NCBI RefSeq assembly: GCF_037975245.1
Contig: NC_092579.1
Location: forward strand, 8,888,501 to 8,952,500
Source of the DNA: Apostichopus japonicus
Taxonomy: Eukaryota > Echinodermata > Holothuroidea > Aspidochirotida > Stichopodidae
Reading direction: 5' to 3'
Length of the DNA: 64,000 nt
The notes under the pieces: generated by a model
What the model saw: the letters and a program-made list of their open reading frames with translations, nothing else
Databases searched by the model: none
What the model was told of the DNA's origin: nothing
Shown: positions 39,401 to 50,890 of the stretch, one piece after another
Layout: each line of letters opens with the position of its first letter
Numbering within the stretch: the stretch's first letter is position 1
Translations under genes and position numbers: made by a program

Positions 39401-42400
39401 TTTGGAAAGTGCAATAATACCCCGCAGTGGGCGGATGAGACTACCCCGTGCCGTTACGAATCGTTACAAATCCTCCTTTATCCCTCGTTTTATTAAACTT
39501 CATAATGAATCTTTTACTCGCTAGGTCAGTAATCTTGCTCATTGTGCAATCCAATGTTTCACAAGTATCTCTGGTGCTGTTTTACTGTATTTTGTATTTT
39601 ACCGTGTTTACGTATCTTGCCAGCTTTGTTTTAAGTCGTATGTCTTAGTATTTGAGAGTCTTATATATTTTGTGTGTATTTTATGTACTGTACATATGTT
39701 TTATATTGTGAGCAATCAATTGCCCAGCTTGGGATGCAATAAAGAGAATCTGAATCTAAAAAGTGCACGTTTAAAAGTTCTCGGTATATGATTGCATAAA
39801 CCCACAGGATATTAGCTATATTGAAGATGTCATATTAAGAAACATAATTACCTATTTAAAATCTCAGTATGTTTGTAGTTTGGAAGTTACTGTAACATAT
39901 GGCGCATTGCTTTATCTCTTTTGCAGATTTCGATTATAAGATAAAGTGGATACTATTTATAGCAATAGTTAAGTTATCGTGTCGTGAGTTGATCCAATCA
40001 TAGAGTAGAAAACATTTCTTATTTCAATAAACTAGATTTTGATCCACTGAATAGTCAAGATTTGATTCTTAAACATTATAAGGAAATAACGTGGCACGTG
40101 TAAACAAGTAAAGTGACCCACCATAACCGTCGTTCTTAACATTATATGTATACCTTAAATCAATATGTTGTCATATTTTGTGACAGTTTACGCTATATGG
40201 AAGAAAATGGATTTGAATTATCTAGCTTACTGATCCACGTAATACACACGTTAAGACCTCTTATCCGCATATTGAAAAATTAAGTTAAGCTAATAATTAA
40301 ATGTTAAAGATGTGAATTTAACATTTGATTCTGATGCTTTTGTTACATAACTGTAGACTGTTACGAGGAAACACGAGATGCCACCTTTTGTGCGGCTCAG
40401 GGTGAGTGAATATACCAGTATTACAGTGGGTAACTTGCACCTCGTGGTCTGTTGGTAACGTGTACCTCGTGGTCTGTTGGAGATAATCCGATATTTAATA
40501 TGATGTTACTTTCTGTTATTTTCATAAGTTAACAATATTAGGAAGATTCCTCAATTTAAGATAAAAAAGAACCCCGCTTAGTTCGCTGTGGACACGAAGC
40601 TATCACACGACGTAAAAATTCAACCTGGTGACCTGGGCAAAAAGAAATAACTGTCCTATATATATGCGCAAGTTAGATTGGGTTCCATTTTCTCCTTAAT
40701 GCAATATCGAACCTGTCTGATTTTCGAGAAATGAGCTGTGTGAGGAGTCCTTTGGGTGTCGGGCCCGGGATTTGCTCTCTCTCTCTCTACCTCTCGCTCA
40801 ACTCTATAGCGCTGGAAACGCATTTATTTATAAAGAAATACCCCAACACTTAACCACGCTTGGGAGCTGATAAGACTGATACAATTAACCAGATTGTTTA
40901 ATTAAATTTGCACTATATGTTTTGAAGCGGAATTGGTAGGGTCCAAATTAAATAAGTGAGAGAGCTTTGAATTTTACAATTGCCATGTTGCATTCAAAAT
41001 ATGGTACATTCCCATTTTTGAAAAAGGGAGTTTAAGGTTTTGTCAATCTGCATCAATGATATCGCAATTATGTTGCAGGGAGATTATGTTCGGAAAAATA
41101 TTTCTTAGCTATTGTTATCACGGAATCGATATGTAAGAATCTTGCCTTACTGCTTAAAATCTGTGGCTGTACTTTAAATTTCAGTGCATACTCTTTCAAG
41201 TAAACACACGTACTTCGAATGTACCTCTGTAAAGTCATTTTCCCTCAGTTGAAACATAACTCGAAAGTACAAACATTCTTCACAACTTTGGAGAAATTAC
41301 ACTATTGAGACGTGATGGTATTTTGACCAATCGTTTTGCCATATCTAAATTATATAATTTCCTATAATTTCCTTTTAATTTATCAGACGTTTACCGATGT
41401 GGTAAGCCCACTGACGTATCCCTTGATCATGTTACATATACGTCAGACGGTAACGTTAGCATGACGTTTATTTGGTCTCCTCCGGTACAAGTAAACAGTA
41501 TGAGAACATTAGAGGAATACCAAACACAGCTTCACACGACTGATGGAGACCTGATCCTGTCTCATACCATCCAAATATATGATAGTGTAAGTACGAAGTT
41601 ACCTATATCAGAGGGTTTCAAAAATATTAAATAAATTACATGGCAGATATGAAAATATGTGTTTTACAGATATAATATCAATATGATGGTATACTGTAAG
41701 TGTAACGCCCATCTAAAATTAATAAACAAAATTAGCTTAAGGCGCATATCTTCAACACATGCGATGGTGGTATGGTTTCTGATGGACTAATGGACTGCTA
41801 TGTGACTGCATGACATTTGTATTAAAATATCCACACGAGCCTGAGATGTGTCGAAGAAAAAGATATCAAGATCATCACTACTACTGTGTTAGCTTTTACT
41901 ATATGAGTCGTTCTGAAAAGAGAAAAGTTCAACAATGCCCAGTGAAAATTGTTATAGTTTATACTTCATTTAGCCTTTAAGAAGATCCTGCTAGGATCGA
42001 AACGTCAGGCCAGCTTACTTTTACACAGAGTTTATACTTTAATAATGTTAACATTTTCAATTATTTTAAACAGAACCAAGTTAATACATGGGAAGCCATC
42101 AGCGCAGAAATTCAAGAAGGCCTTGAGTACAAACTTACGGTTAGAAAAAAAAACCTTTATATTTTATTATTCAGATGTAAGTCGAATGGTACATTTACAA
42201 TTAATCCACACTACACGTCTCAAGCATCCCATACCATTTTTGTATTTCATTGTTCAGCTCTAGTCGTTTGAATTTTTAATATTTATTATTTTTCCTTGGA
42301 AATTTTACAGATCATTCCTTACGTTTCATCAGATTATGCAAATAATCCTGAACCAGGAAGACTTGCCACAAAGTTATTCTTGGCCGAAATTTCCGAAGAA

Positions 42401-45400
42401 GGTAAATTCGATTACAATTATGGTGGTATGATTTCAAATATATTACAGGAACACAAATAAAGGTCGTATATTTACATTTTAACCTACTAATATACTGTTT
42501 TCTTTATTCTCAATGTGCAAAGTTATGCTCACAAAATTGATTGTTTGGTTGAGTTGACTATTGGTTTATAGAATCATCGAATACTTTGCTTGATTGATTG
42601 ATTGATCGAATTGATTTGATTCGTAGATTGATTGATCAATCCATTAATTGGTTATCGGTAGTTAGGTTGATTTTATTGAATGTCTGATTATTTGGTTGCA
42701 TTAAATATTGCTTTATAGAATCATCAATTAATTTGCTTGCTTGATTGATCCATTTGATTTGATAGATTGGTTTATCCATCCATTAATTGGTTATCGGTTG
42801 TAAGGTTAATTTGATTGAATGTTTGATTATTTGGTTGATTGATTGCATTGATTGTTTCATTGATTGATTGATTGATTGATTGAATGGATTACTGATGGAT
42901 TAACTGATTGATATTTTCATTTAGATTTCACAGATCATCCCTTCACGACTGAACAAGAGACTGACACAATCGTTCGTGATAAAGCTAGCATGGGGATCCA
43001 ATCAACAAGCTTTGCCCCTGGACCAAAGCCTACCCCTGAATCCGTCTCATCTACGTCAACAACAATGATCCTAATCATCGGTCTTTTCGCAGTTTTTGTG
43101 ATTGTTGTTGTTATTGTATGCTTTCTATTGACAAAGAGACGAAGACGCATAAGAAAAGATAATCTAGAGAACCTCCATCTTGAACAAATGTACCAGGAGA
43201 AAGCCATTGGTAATATTTTTATGGAAATATTTTAAAAGAAAATAATAGTTTTTAGAATGGTTTTAGCCAATATGTTGCACGAGGCAGTAGCAATTGATGC
43301 ACCGGATATACACAGATAACACAGTTGCTATTGTAAATCTTACAGCTTTGTACCAAAGTAAAAATAGATCGTGCTATCAATCGGCTGTAATCCTAATAGC
43401 ACATGCTAACATTTTTTTCTTCAGATTTGTCAGCACAATCCAGTATTTAATGTGGTACAAAACTTTAAGATTTACTGGTAATCTTTGTGTGAATCGGCTG
43501 ATTGATATGAGATACGAACTCAGTGAATATGTGTTGAGCTACATACTTAAATGTTAAATTGTGACACTAAATTAGGTTTAATAAAAATACTGAAATCCCT
43601 CCAGTTTTCTATACCACTTTTTAATATTTGAGAAATGACACTTCAGCATCTATCCAAAGGTGTACTTACTGGGATAAACAGAGGATTAGGTCAATTTCTC
43701 GATCAGAACAAAGCTCAATATGACAACTTAGATACCAGAGATTATAATACTTAAAGCTGAATACCTTTAAAACTGTAATAGCTATAAACGCCTTACCAAA
43801 ACTGATATTCTACCATTTTGTTTTGGTAATATCGTGCCTAAGTTCTTGCCTGAAGTCACCATTTTATTAAAAAAAAAATATGCTATTCACGGTCTGTGTA
43901 TGTATTTATGTTTTGTTTTTTTATTTACAGAGAAGACTCGAGAAGTTGATCCCATATTAACAGACAAAGAAATTAGCCACGATAAAGTCATAATCGAGCA
44001 AAAGCTAGGGGAAGGTGAATTCGGTGTGGTGCATATGGGCAAGGTCACCGGCATGAAGAATAAAGTTGAAGATGTGACAGTTGCTATTAAAACTACTAAA
44101 GGTGATGTAGATATTTATTAATCATCAAACGTACATTTTATAATATAAGATAGTATAATATAATCTTCGACGTGAAGTAACAGGATGATGTATCAAGAGA
44201 AATGCAAAGCGTTCATAAGTTCATGGAATCCTATTGAAGGACGCTACGGGATGTTGGTGTTATTTCCACAGAGAGATCCTGTATCATTTTGTACTAACAA
44301 GGCGTTATGTGTTTCGCCTGAGTTGCTTTTATAGAAGCAGATTGAATAAAAACTCCTTTTCAGTATAAAAATATGACATGGAAGAAGTAAGCCTTCAACA
44401 ATGTGAACAATGAAGGTATTGCTATATTATACAAGTCCGTGTATACGTTAAACGTGTAAAGACCTATACCATCTAACTCGAAATATGTTAAAATAACTTT
44501 AAAAATACATTATGGAATTAATAACATAATTATGACAAATACAACTTTCAAAACTTGTTTTAAACGAAATGATATATAATCTCCGAATGGGGATAGTTTA
44601 GGATGAATACGTATACCTTACCTATTCAATTTGAGCGATCTTAATGATCTTTTATAAGAGCAAAAGGGAAACGACACGATTTGCACGACACCACATATCG
44701 ATGCTTTTTAAATATAAGCCTAATTCCGTGCAAATTTGGAATGTAGAGCTGCTATGTCATAGTTTTGTCGCCATTCCATTGTTGGTCCAAACCACATGCA
44801 ATATTTATTCCATTTTAACAGTTGGAGCATTTTCTGATGTAAAAGAAGACCTGATAAACGAAATGAAACTCATCGCAGAGCTGGGCGACCATGTGAACAT
44901 CCTCTGTCTTCTTGCTTGCTGCTCAATGAATGAACCGTTCTACCTTATAACAGAATATATGAAGTATGGTGACTTGCTGGGATTCTTACGGGACTGCAGA
45001 AAGGTAAGTCGCTACACACATGTTACATATTTGTATTTTCTACTTAGAAAGTACTAAAGCATTCAAGCTTAATTATTAATATGTTATGAGGGCGACGAAA
45101 CGGATGGGGCGTTTGATCAATCATTGTTTGTTTCTTCAGCTTCCTTTAAACTTGAAATTCATACAGCATCAAATATATTTCCAACGTCAAAAATTAGCGA
45201 TATTTTCCATCCAATTATACAAACATTTACCAGATCACACATCCCATTCCCAACGTGGATTAATCTTCCTTTGTTCTTTCTTTTTTTTTTGGCGTTTTTG
45301 AGGCGATTGCCGTTTACTCGGTGTTAGATTAAGCTTCATTATTCGTTTCCTGTTCCCTGTTGGGATTTTGATTGATACAGTTCAATTTATGCCGGTGCTG

Positions 45401-48400
45401 TTGCCTAGTGGATACAGACGGTGGTATGTTAAGCACCGAGGCTTAGTAATCGGGAGGTTTCGGGTTTGATACCCGACCGGGTCATAGTAAGGTGGGGTTT
45501 TCATGCAAGAGCAATCTACGATTTTTCCATCGGAAATAACTTTCTAAATTGAAAAAGGTTTCATATTTGAGATAAACATTTGGATTGGAATCCACCCGAC
45601 GTGTAAGTTGTAATCCATAAGCCCTTGTGGGTTTCTCTCACATTTGAGGTAACTTAAGCGTCGTAAAATAAACTACTGCTAATTATCATCATCATTGTTA
45701 TAATTATCCGTGAAAGTTTCTTCTTAGATTGTTTTAACAACCATGCTCAAGGGGATTGTGAACGTCAGTTGTAATCTAAGAAAAATGAAAAAGAAAGCCA
45801 CTAAAATTTGTTTCCACCTAATGAAGGAGCATTTCATAGACCTTCGTTCATATCTTTATATTCTCATCACAGCTAGCGAGTGCTGAGAAAGACCAAGTAT
45901 ATTCTGTAGGGGAATTACAACAACTTATTATTGCTCGTGACATCGCAAATGGAATGGTAAGTCGTTAATTTCATCGATTAGGATGTAACTGTGACACTTT
46001 CAGTTTCAAATAACATTAAGAACTTGTCAAAAGCATAGAGAGTAATAACATTTTGGTTTCCAAAGATGTGACAATCTACAATAAATTCGTCATCAGTTAG
46101 ATGTGTATAGAACAACGTTTATAGTTATTAAAGGCCACGTGTAGACACTTCCATTCGTATTAGTATAATTATAGACTTTCTCTCAATGTATTCTCCAATA
46201 TGTATAAATATTGTTGATGAGAGCTAATCCGATAAAAGGTGATGGCTCTCCAATCAAAATGGCTTGACCAACTATTCCAGCATTCACCATATAAAATTAG
46301 CTTATCACAAGCAACGTAGACTATAAATCGACGGTATCAGAGCAAGACTTAACGGTTCCTCTTCGGGTATGAGAAGCCGACGGATCCAAGGACAAGTTTC
46401 AGACACATCGGATGTTAAAATAAATTATTTATCAAAGAAAACATGTATTTGGTTTGGCAGGCCCATATTCAAGAAAGACGTTTCTATCACGGGGATCTTG
46501 CTGCTCGTAACGTACTCGTTGGTGAAGGACTGACGATAAAAATATCTGATTTTGGACTCGCCGATGACATTTACACGAGAGGATATAAAAGGAGAGCTAC
46601 CGAACAGAAGATACCGGTGAAATGGTGCAGTCTGGAAACGATCATAAATGGAATATGTAGTTCGGAAGGAGACGCGTATGTAACCAAATACGTTACTCTT
46701 ATCTCATTTTGTTTTATATTTTATGCACAAACAGTTTGGTTAATAATTGATCATATAGGCTATACCTCTAACTTAAGCATTGATGGATACATCCATCAAG
46801 TTCCTTTACCACCTATTCCAATTTGTGAACTGTTTTCGTTAGATGGAAAAGAAGAATAATCAAAGATAATTTAAATTAATGTTTCTATCATTTTAACAAT
46901 TTATATTTAGGTAAACATGTTTCGTAATATTCAAGCCATAGGGATCTGGCAGAGGAAGGCACTAACGATACTTTTAGCTAGGACATTGAGGTAGCCTTTA
47001 TTAGTGTTAACCAACAGCGGATAATACGTGAGATAAACAGTAGGATGGTGACTTCGAAGTTCGGACACTTAAGACTTAAAACACCCCAAAACTAAATCTT
47101 CTGGTCTAAATCACCAGAAAATATACTTCATATGGTGGGAGAATTTTGTTATAGTACGATACACGGCCAAACTTTCTTTTCTGCAAACTGTTTTCACGTT
47201 GTTTTCCAAGAAGATTCTTCGTGATTGTGAAGCTGGTATTTCTTTGCTAGAGTATTGCGAAGTTCGGACACGCAGCCCACAGTGTGGCGCTGGTGATAAA
47301 ATTGGTGGCGCAGTTGCTTTTTCAGTAATTATAACAGACTTCATAGATCTTCGTCATTTTATTGACAAATATGTAAGTAATTTCTTGCACACGGGTCATT
47401 TTGGAGAGAAAATAACTGTAGCTTCGTACTTTTTGGTGAAATTTGACTCTTCCTGTAGATTTTCATGGTGAAATCGTGTATTTCTTAGGGTGTCCGAACT
47501 TTCGCAGTATGCCGAACTTCGCAATACTGACTATACTTATTATCACTGCTCAAAACACAGTTAATATTGCATGAATCCATAAACTATGAGTAGAATCGTT
47601 CATATTCTGACACCATGTCCTCCTTTGGAGCTTCATAAATTCATACGTGGTACAATCATGGAATGAAGACTGTTTTTTTCTGGTGGGCGGAAGCTTCGAC
47701 TTCACCCATTCTCATACATACCCTTCATACTGCTCTTTTATCTCAAATTAGTTGGTCCTTTGGAGTACTGCTGTACGAAATTTTCACACTCGGTGGTACT
47801 CCTTATCCTGGTATCGCACCGCGGTTGTTAGTCAGTCAACTGAAAAACGGCTACCGCATGGACCAACCAGGCAGTTGTCCTGATGATGTGTGAGTACATA
47901 GAAAAACAAATTTGAGTACTGATAACAATGCAATCGCCATGACATGAGCTAATTGTATGGAACGTGAAATTTAACACCAGTGAAAACGTGAAATTTAAAT
48001 ACTGCCTATTACTTAGTTTTTATTGCGTATTAAGTTTTCTTTTGCTTTGTTTACTTTTTCTTCAATTACGTTGTTCAAATTTCTTGGTATGTATTTATGA
48101 TTTAACTTTTTTGGCAGTTTGAAGGGAGAGAAACTCTGGTTTTGTTTATTGTACTTCATTCTACCTCATTGTTGCTCATATGTTGTAGACAAGCAAATAA
48201 AATATACGAAAATAATTCTTTTAAATACTTTACTATAGTATCACACGAAGATTGCAACTTTTTCTACGATATGAATATGTATTTCGAAACGATTATCAAC
48301 TGTGTAATTAGGGTTATTCATTAATAGTTATATATATATAAACAGTCTACTGGTTTCTATTTCTGGCACAAAGGACCGTTTGCATTGATTGAAATGTTTC

Positions 48401-49404
48401 TCCATAAGGAAAATCCTGACCATGGAATAATCAGAAAAGGTTGCTGAATACACTGTTAGTGTTTATAACCTATTTTTGCAGGTACGATTTAATGAAACGC
48501 TGTTGGCAGGAGAGTCCGATGTCTAGACCCAAATTTACAAATATGTTTGAAGAGTTCGGAGAGATGTTAATGAAGCGTACAGATTACCTCGAATTCGGCA
48601 GTGAAGATGTACTTGAAGTAAGTCACAGTTGGAAGACTCCTTATTCTGTTTCTTCAAAATGATATCTTCTATGTACTCTCATGTTGTTTATTTCAAAAGT
48701 GTCTGAAATAAAATAAAAAAAATCGTTTCAGTGAATGAATTAAAGAAACCCATTTCATATTATTCGGATACAATTAGGCACCGGAAAACTCGTTGCACAA
48801 ATCACGAATAAGTAAGGTCATAAAAACAATGTTAACAATTCCTAAAGATGCTTTTTACCTCTACAAAATTGTCTTGAATAAACAGGTCTCCTTTATAGAA
48901 TCCCTTTACTTCACATGTGTTATAATAGAAAGTAGTTGAACTGACACCGTTTGAAGAATACATGTTGTTTTACATTAGGCGGCAACTATATACACACTTG
49001 CCGAAAATAGTTTTTAGCACATTTTCAATTGCGAATTTGTGCAGCAGCTGAAAAGGAAAGCTATATGTAAATGACTTTGGCATTGATAAAGAACTGAAAA
49101 GGAAATTATATATGAAATGATATGATTTAAGTTTAATGTTATGTGGGTGACTATTGGTTTCTTTGTGATTGTTTTTATTTCAAAGATGGAGGAACTGCTA
49201 GAGCTACCGAGACGAGGTTCTACAATACAGGCTAATCATTACATTTCACAGCCAGATGAAGGGGATGCAGGGATGAAGCTGCCTCCTATACTTAACGAAG
49301 AGAGCGAAGTCGACTTTGATGAGGTCCAGAGTGCTTTGCAACAATCTACAAGTGACAAAGGGAAAAACAGTACAAAGCAGGACGACGAACTTGTAATGAT
49401 GTAA
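33425..49404 (+). CDS. Receptor tyrosine kinase gene B, complete (17 exons, 761 aa)
   Basis: Single-pass receptor kinase at the plasma membrane; ligand unknown. Coding exons: 33425-33524, 35985-36095, 36394-36515, 38319-38372, 38856-38931, 40357-40401, 41387-41586, 42074-42139, 42311-42401, 42934-43209, 43931-44101, 44822-45003, 45873-45956, 46461-46675, 47752-47889, 48482-48617 and 49186-49404. All junctions are GT-AG and join in phase (2286 nt with stop). Residues 1 to about 22 are a signal peptide and about 30-285 a Cys-containing region with FN3-like strands ([18 protein letters not shown]). Residues 333-354 form the membrane helix, followed by KRRRR. The kinase spans about 400-685: LGEGEFG 406-412, VAIK Lys434, alpha-C Glu451, catalytic Asp538 in [11 protein letters not shown] 556-558, then [20 protein letters not shown]. 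It resembles the FGFR/VEGFR/Tie group. Two departures are HGD for HRD and SLE for APE. An acidic 72-residue tail ends DDELVMM. Exon 10 could start 9 nt earlier in frame. Confidence 0.92.
34374..34640. repeat. Two-copy direct repeat (about 137 bp), intron 1 of gene B
   Basis: AGCAGAAGTTCGTTCAAAAC begins at 34374 and again at 34511, each followed by AAAATGTCACACATT, AAGTTTGCATAGGTTTCAAG and TCTCTGCA blocks. The copies differ by scattered substitutions. Confidence 0.85.
34830..35860 (+). mobile_element. LINE 3' end (RT thumb and C terminus), intron 1 of gene B
   Basis: Open frame 34850-35497 (215 codons) covers the RT thumb and C-terminal domain: [15 protein letters not shown], then [30 protein letters not shown] and [19 protein letters not shown]. 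The sequence after its stop still reads as a C-terminal NRLPENIK-like segment in the same style. A 3' untranslated tail ends near AATAAAATAAAATC. It is 5'-truncated and from a different LINE family than the relics in the spacers. The open frame suggests a fairly recent copy. Confidence 0.8.
37300..37925. repeat. About 103-bp tandem repeat, intron 3 of gene B
   Basis: Roughly six units sharing ATTAACCAGGGATGCGTCCC, CTAACATAACCCTTGTTATA, TTCTCTTTCAGCCGTCTGTC and GACTAATGTTATATTTACTA blocks. Outer units are more diverged. Each unit contains CTCTTTCAG, a good match to a 3' splice site, so the array multiplies acceptor-like sequences inside the intron. Confidence 0.85.
39290..39757 (+). mobile_element. 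5'-truncated LINE 3' end, intron 5 of gene B
   Basis: Encodes the last part of an L2/CR1-like RT protein: [20 protein letters not shown] and [17 protein letters not shown], followed by a 3' untranslated region ending GCAATAAAGAGAATCTGAAT. It is the same family as the - strand insert at 50332-50890. Confidence 0.82.
42560..42915. repeat. GATT-rich satellite-like stretch, intron 9 of gene B
   Basis: Degenerate and then pure (GATT)n, with two longer repeats of about 180 bp sharing ATCCATTAATTGGTTATCGG and ATTGAATGT. It ends about 20 bp before the exon 10 acceptor, close enough to overlap the branch-point region. Confidence 0.8.
45390..45715 (+). mobile_element. tRNA-derived SINE, intron 12 of gene B
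   Basis: Contains pol III promoter-like boxes: A box TAGTGGATACAG near 45407 and B box GGTTTGATACC at 45463-45473. The body includes TTGTAATCCATAAGCCC, and the 3' end is rich in TAATTATCATCATCATT. The box spacing and lack of a cloverleaf argue against a working tRNA gene. Confidence 0.7.
47054..47528. repeat. Inverted-repeat insert (possible MITE), intron 14 of gene B
   Basis: AGTATTGCGAAGTTCGG at 47251-47267 is the exact inverse complement of 47512-47528. Further AAGTTCGGACAC copies occur in direct orientation near 47058 and inverted near 47490-47502. The arrangement looks like a small TIR element or nested pair. No target duplication could be assigned. Confidence 0.5.
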
Positions 49405-49526
49405 ATTCAACGTATTACTCATATTTACAATGTGAAAGTCAGTTGGAAATTTGCTTTGGTTTGTTTCTATAAGATAACGTTGCAAAGCTACATATGTGTT
49501 CCCGCTGGCGTTTTGGGTGACCGATG

Positions 49527-49532
49527 AATAAA
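49527..49532 (+). terminator. Polyadenylation signal of gene B
   Basis: AATAAA 122 bp after the stop codon, the first such hexamer downstream. It lies about 80 bp before the left edge of the duplicated spacer. Confidence 0.6.
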
Positions 49533-50331
49533 TGAGAAGGTTCTTGGATGGCAATTTTACTTTGACCATCTTGCTGAACAGTTAAAAGATCTTACAACAT
49601 GGATACAAAATAGGTTTGATAAAACGCAAGACGGATAAATATATATTGTGACGTAAATTAATATTATCTTTTCATTCAGATTCAAGCAAATGCTCATATC
49701 ATATTCGTGACAGCGTTCATTACCTCTTATACCTTTAATAAACGATCAAACTAATAGCGTAATTTAGGCCCATCATTTGATTTTTAATCTTTATATATAT
49801 TGACAGAAATCGGGGATAAAACATAAAATAAGAGTTTATAAAAATGTTTATATAAGTATATTAGCGATATGCATTTCTTATAAATCATTCTTTTTATTCA
49901 GAGTTGCGCCAAAAATAGGTCTGCTTAGGCCTTTGCTATTTTATTTTGATGTGTTTTTTGTTTCATTGTACCCAATAAGTTGATAATTTCACAAAGTTTT
50001 ACGAAAATGGATAAGAGCATAAAAATGAAAAACAATGCTTTCAAAGCCCGAATATTTGATGGAACCGTTTGTATGTAGTTGTTTTGGCGTTTTAAAAAAT
50101 ATTTTTGTGTCGTTTTTAAAATGTTGTCTTTTATGTTATAAATCCGTGGTTTATATATTTTTGGTTAGGGAGGGGGGGGGGGCATGGCCGCATTAGTCTT
50201 CCGTAGTTATCAATGATTTTAGTATATTCATATGTTAATGCATCCCAATTCTGTATAAGAGAAGCGGATTTAAATCATAAAGAAAAACATGAAAGATATT
50301 AAAAGTTCTTATACTGTGCATCTATGACATA

Positions 50332-50890
50332 AGTAAGTAAGTAAGTAAAACTTTATTTCATCCCAAAAAGGAAATTACAAGCTCGCATATGTACATATAG
50401 GAAAAATACAAGATGATAAAGGGTAAAAAGACATAAAGGCGTGATGATTAAACAAATGTCACACCAGTTTAGATGGCAAGAACGGGAAGATAAAGCAGGC
50501 TACTATCAATTGAAACGACAATGAAAGAGCCTAATGCACTGAGGGATAAATGAAGATTTGTGACGATTTGTTATTGCATTCGGAAGCCTCATCCGCCCAC
50601 TCCGAGAGATTATTGCACTGCTGAGATTCAGAAACAATGGGTGATTCTCGTCGGCAAGGATGGCGTCGAGCTTAGAATCAATAACATGATGGTACATACA
50701 CTCCATTGATGAGCTGGTCCCCATCCAGAATACGATTAGCCTGTCTGATAACAGAATCAATGCGTTTCTTATCATTAGCAGTCACATTACCACCCAGCAT
50801 GCCATACAATATTTCAACATGCTACAAATGACTGAGTTATAAACGATAGTGAGGATACGACTGTCAATGTCAATGCTTTGTATACTAACG
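50332..50890 (-). mobile_element. LINE 3' end with (TTAC)n tail, absent from copy A
   Basis: On the - strand it encodes an L2/CR1-like RT C terminus (HPLFLNLSSAIISRSGRMRL, TNRHKSSFIPQCIRLF) and a 3' untranslated region with AATAAA, ending in (TTAC)n. Copy A near 705 has the uninterrupted site, so it inserted after the duplication. No clear target duplication is visible. Confidence 0.85.

Noticed and set aside
45390-45480. tRNA gene
   Set aside because: B-box and A-box matches exist, but no cloverleaf or anticodon stem could be drawn, and the sequence continues into a SINE body and tail.
46443-46859. 138-codon frame containing HGDLAARN as a separate kinase gene
   Set aside because: It is exon 14 of gene B read through its GTATGT donor into the intron; exon 15 joins in phase and completes the WSFG motif.
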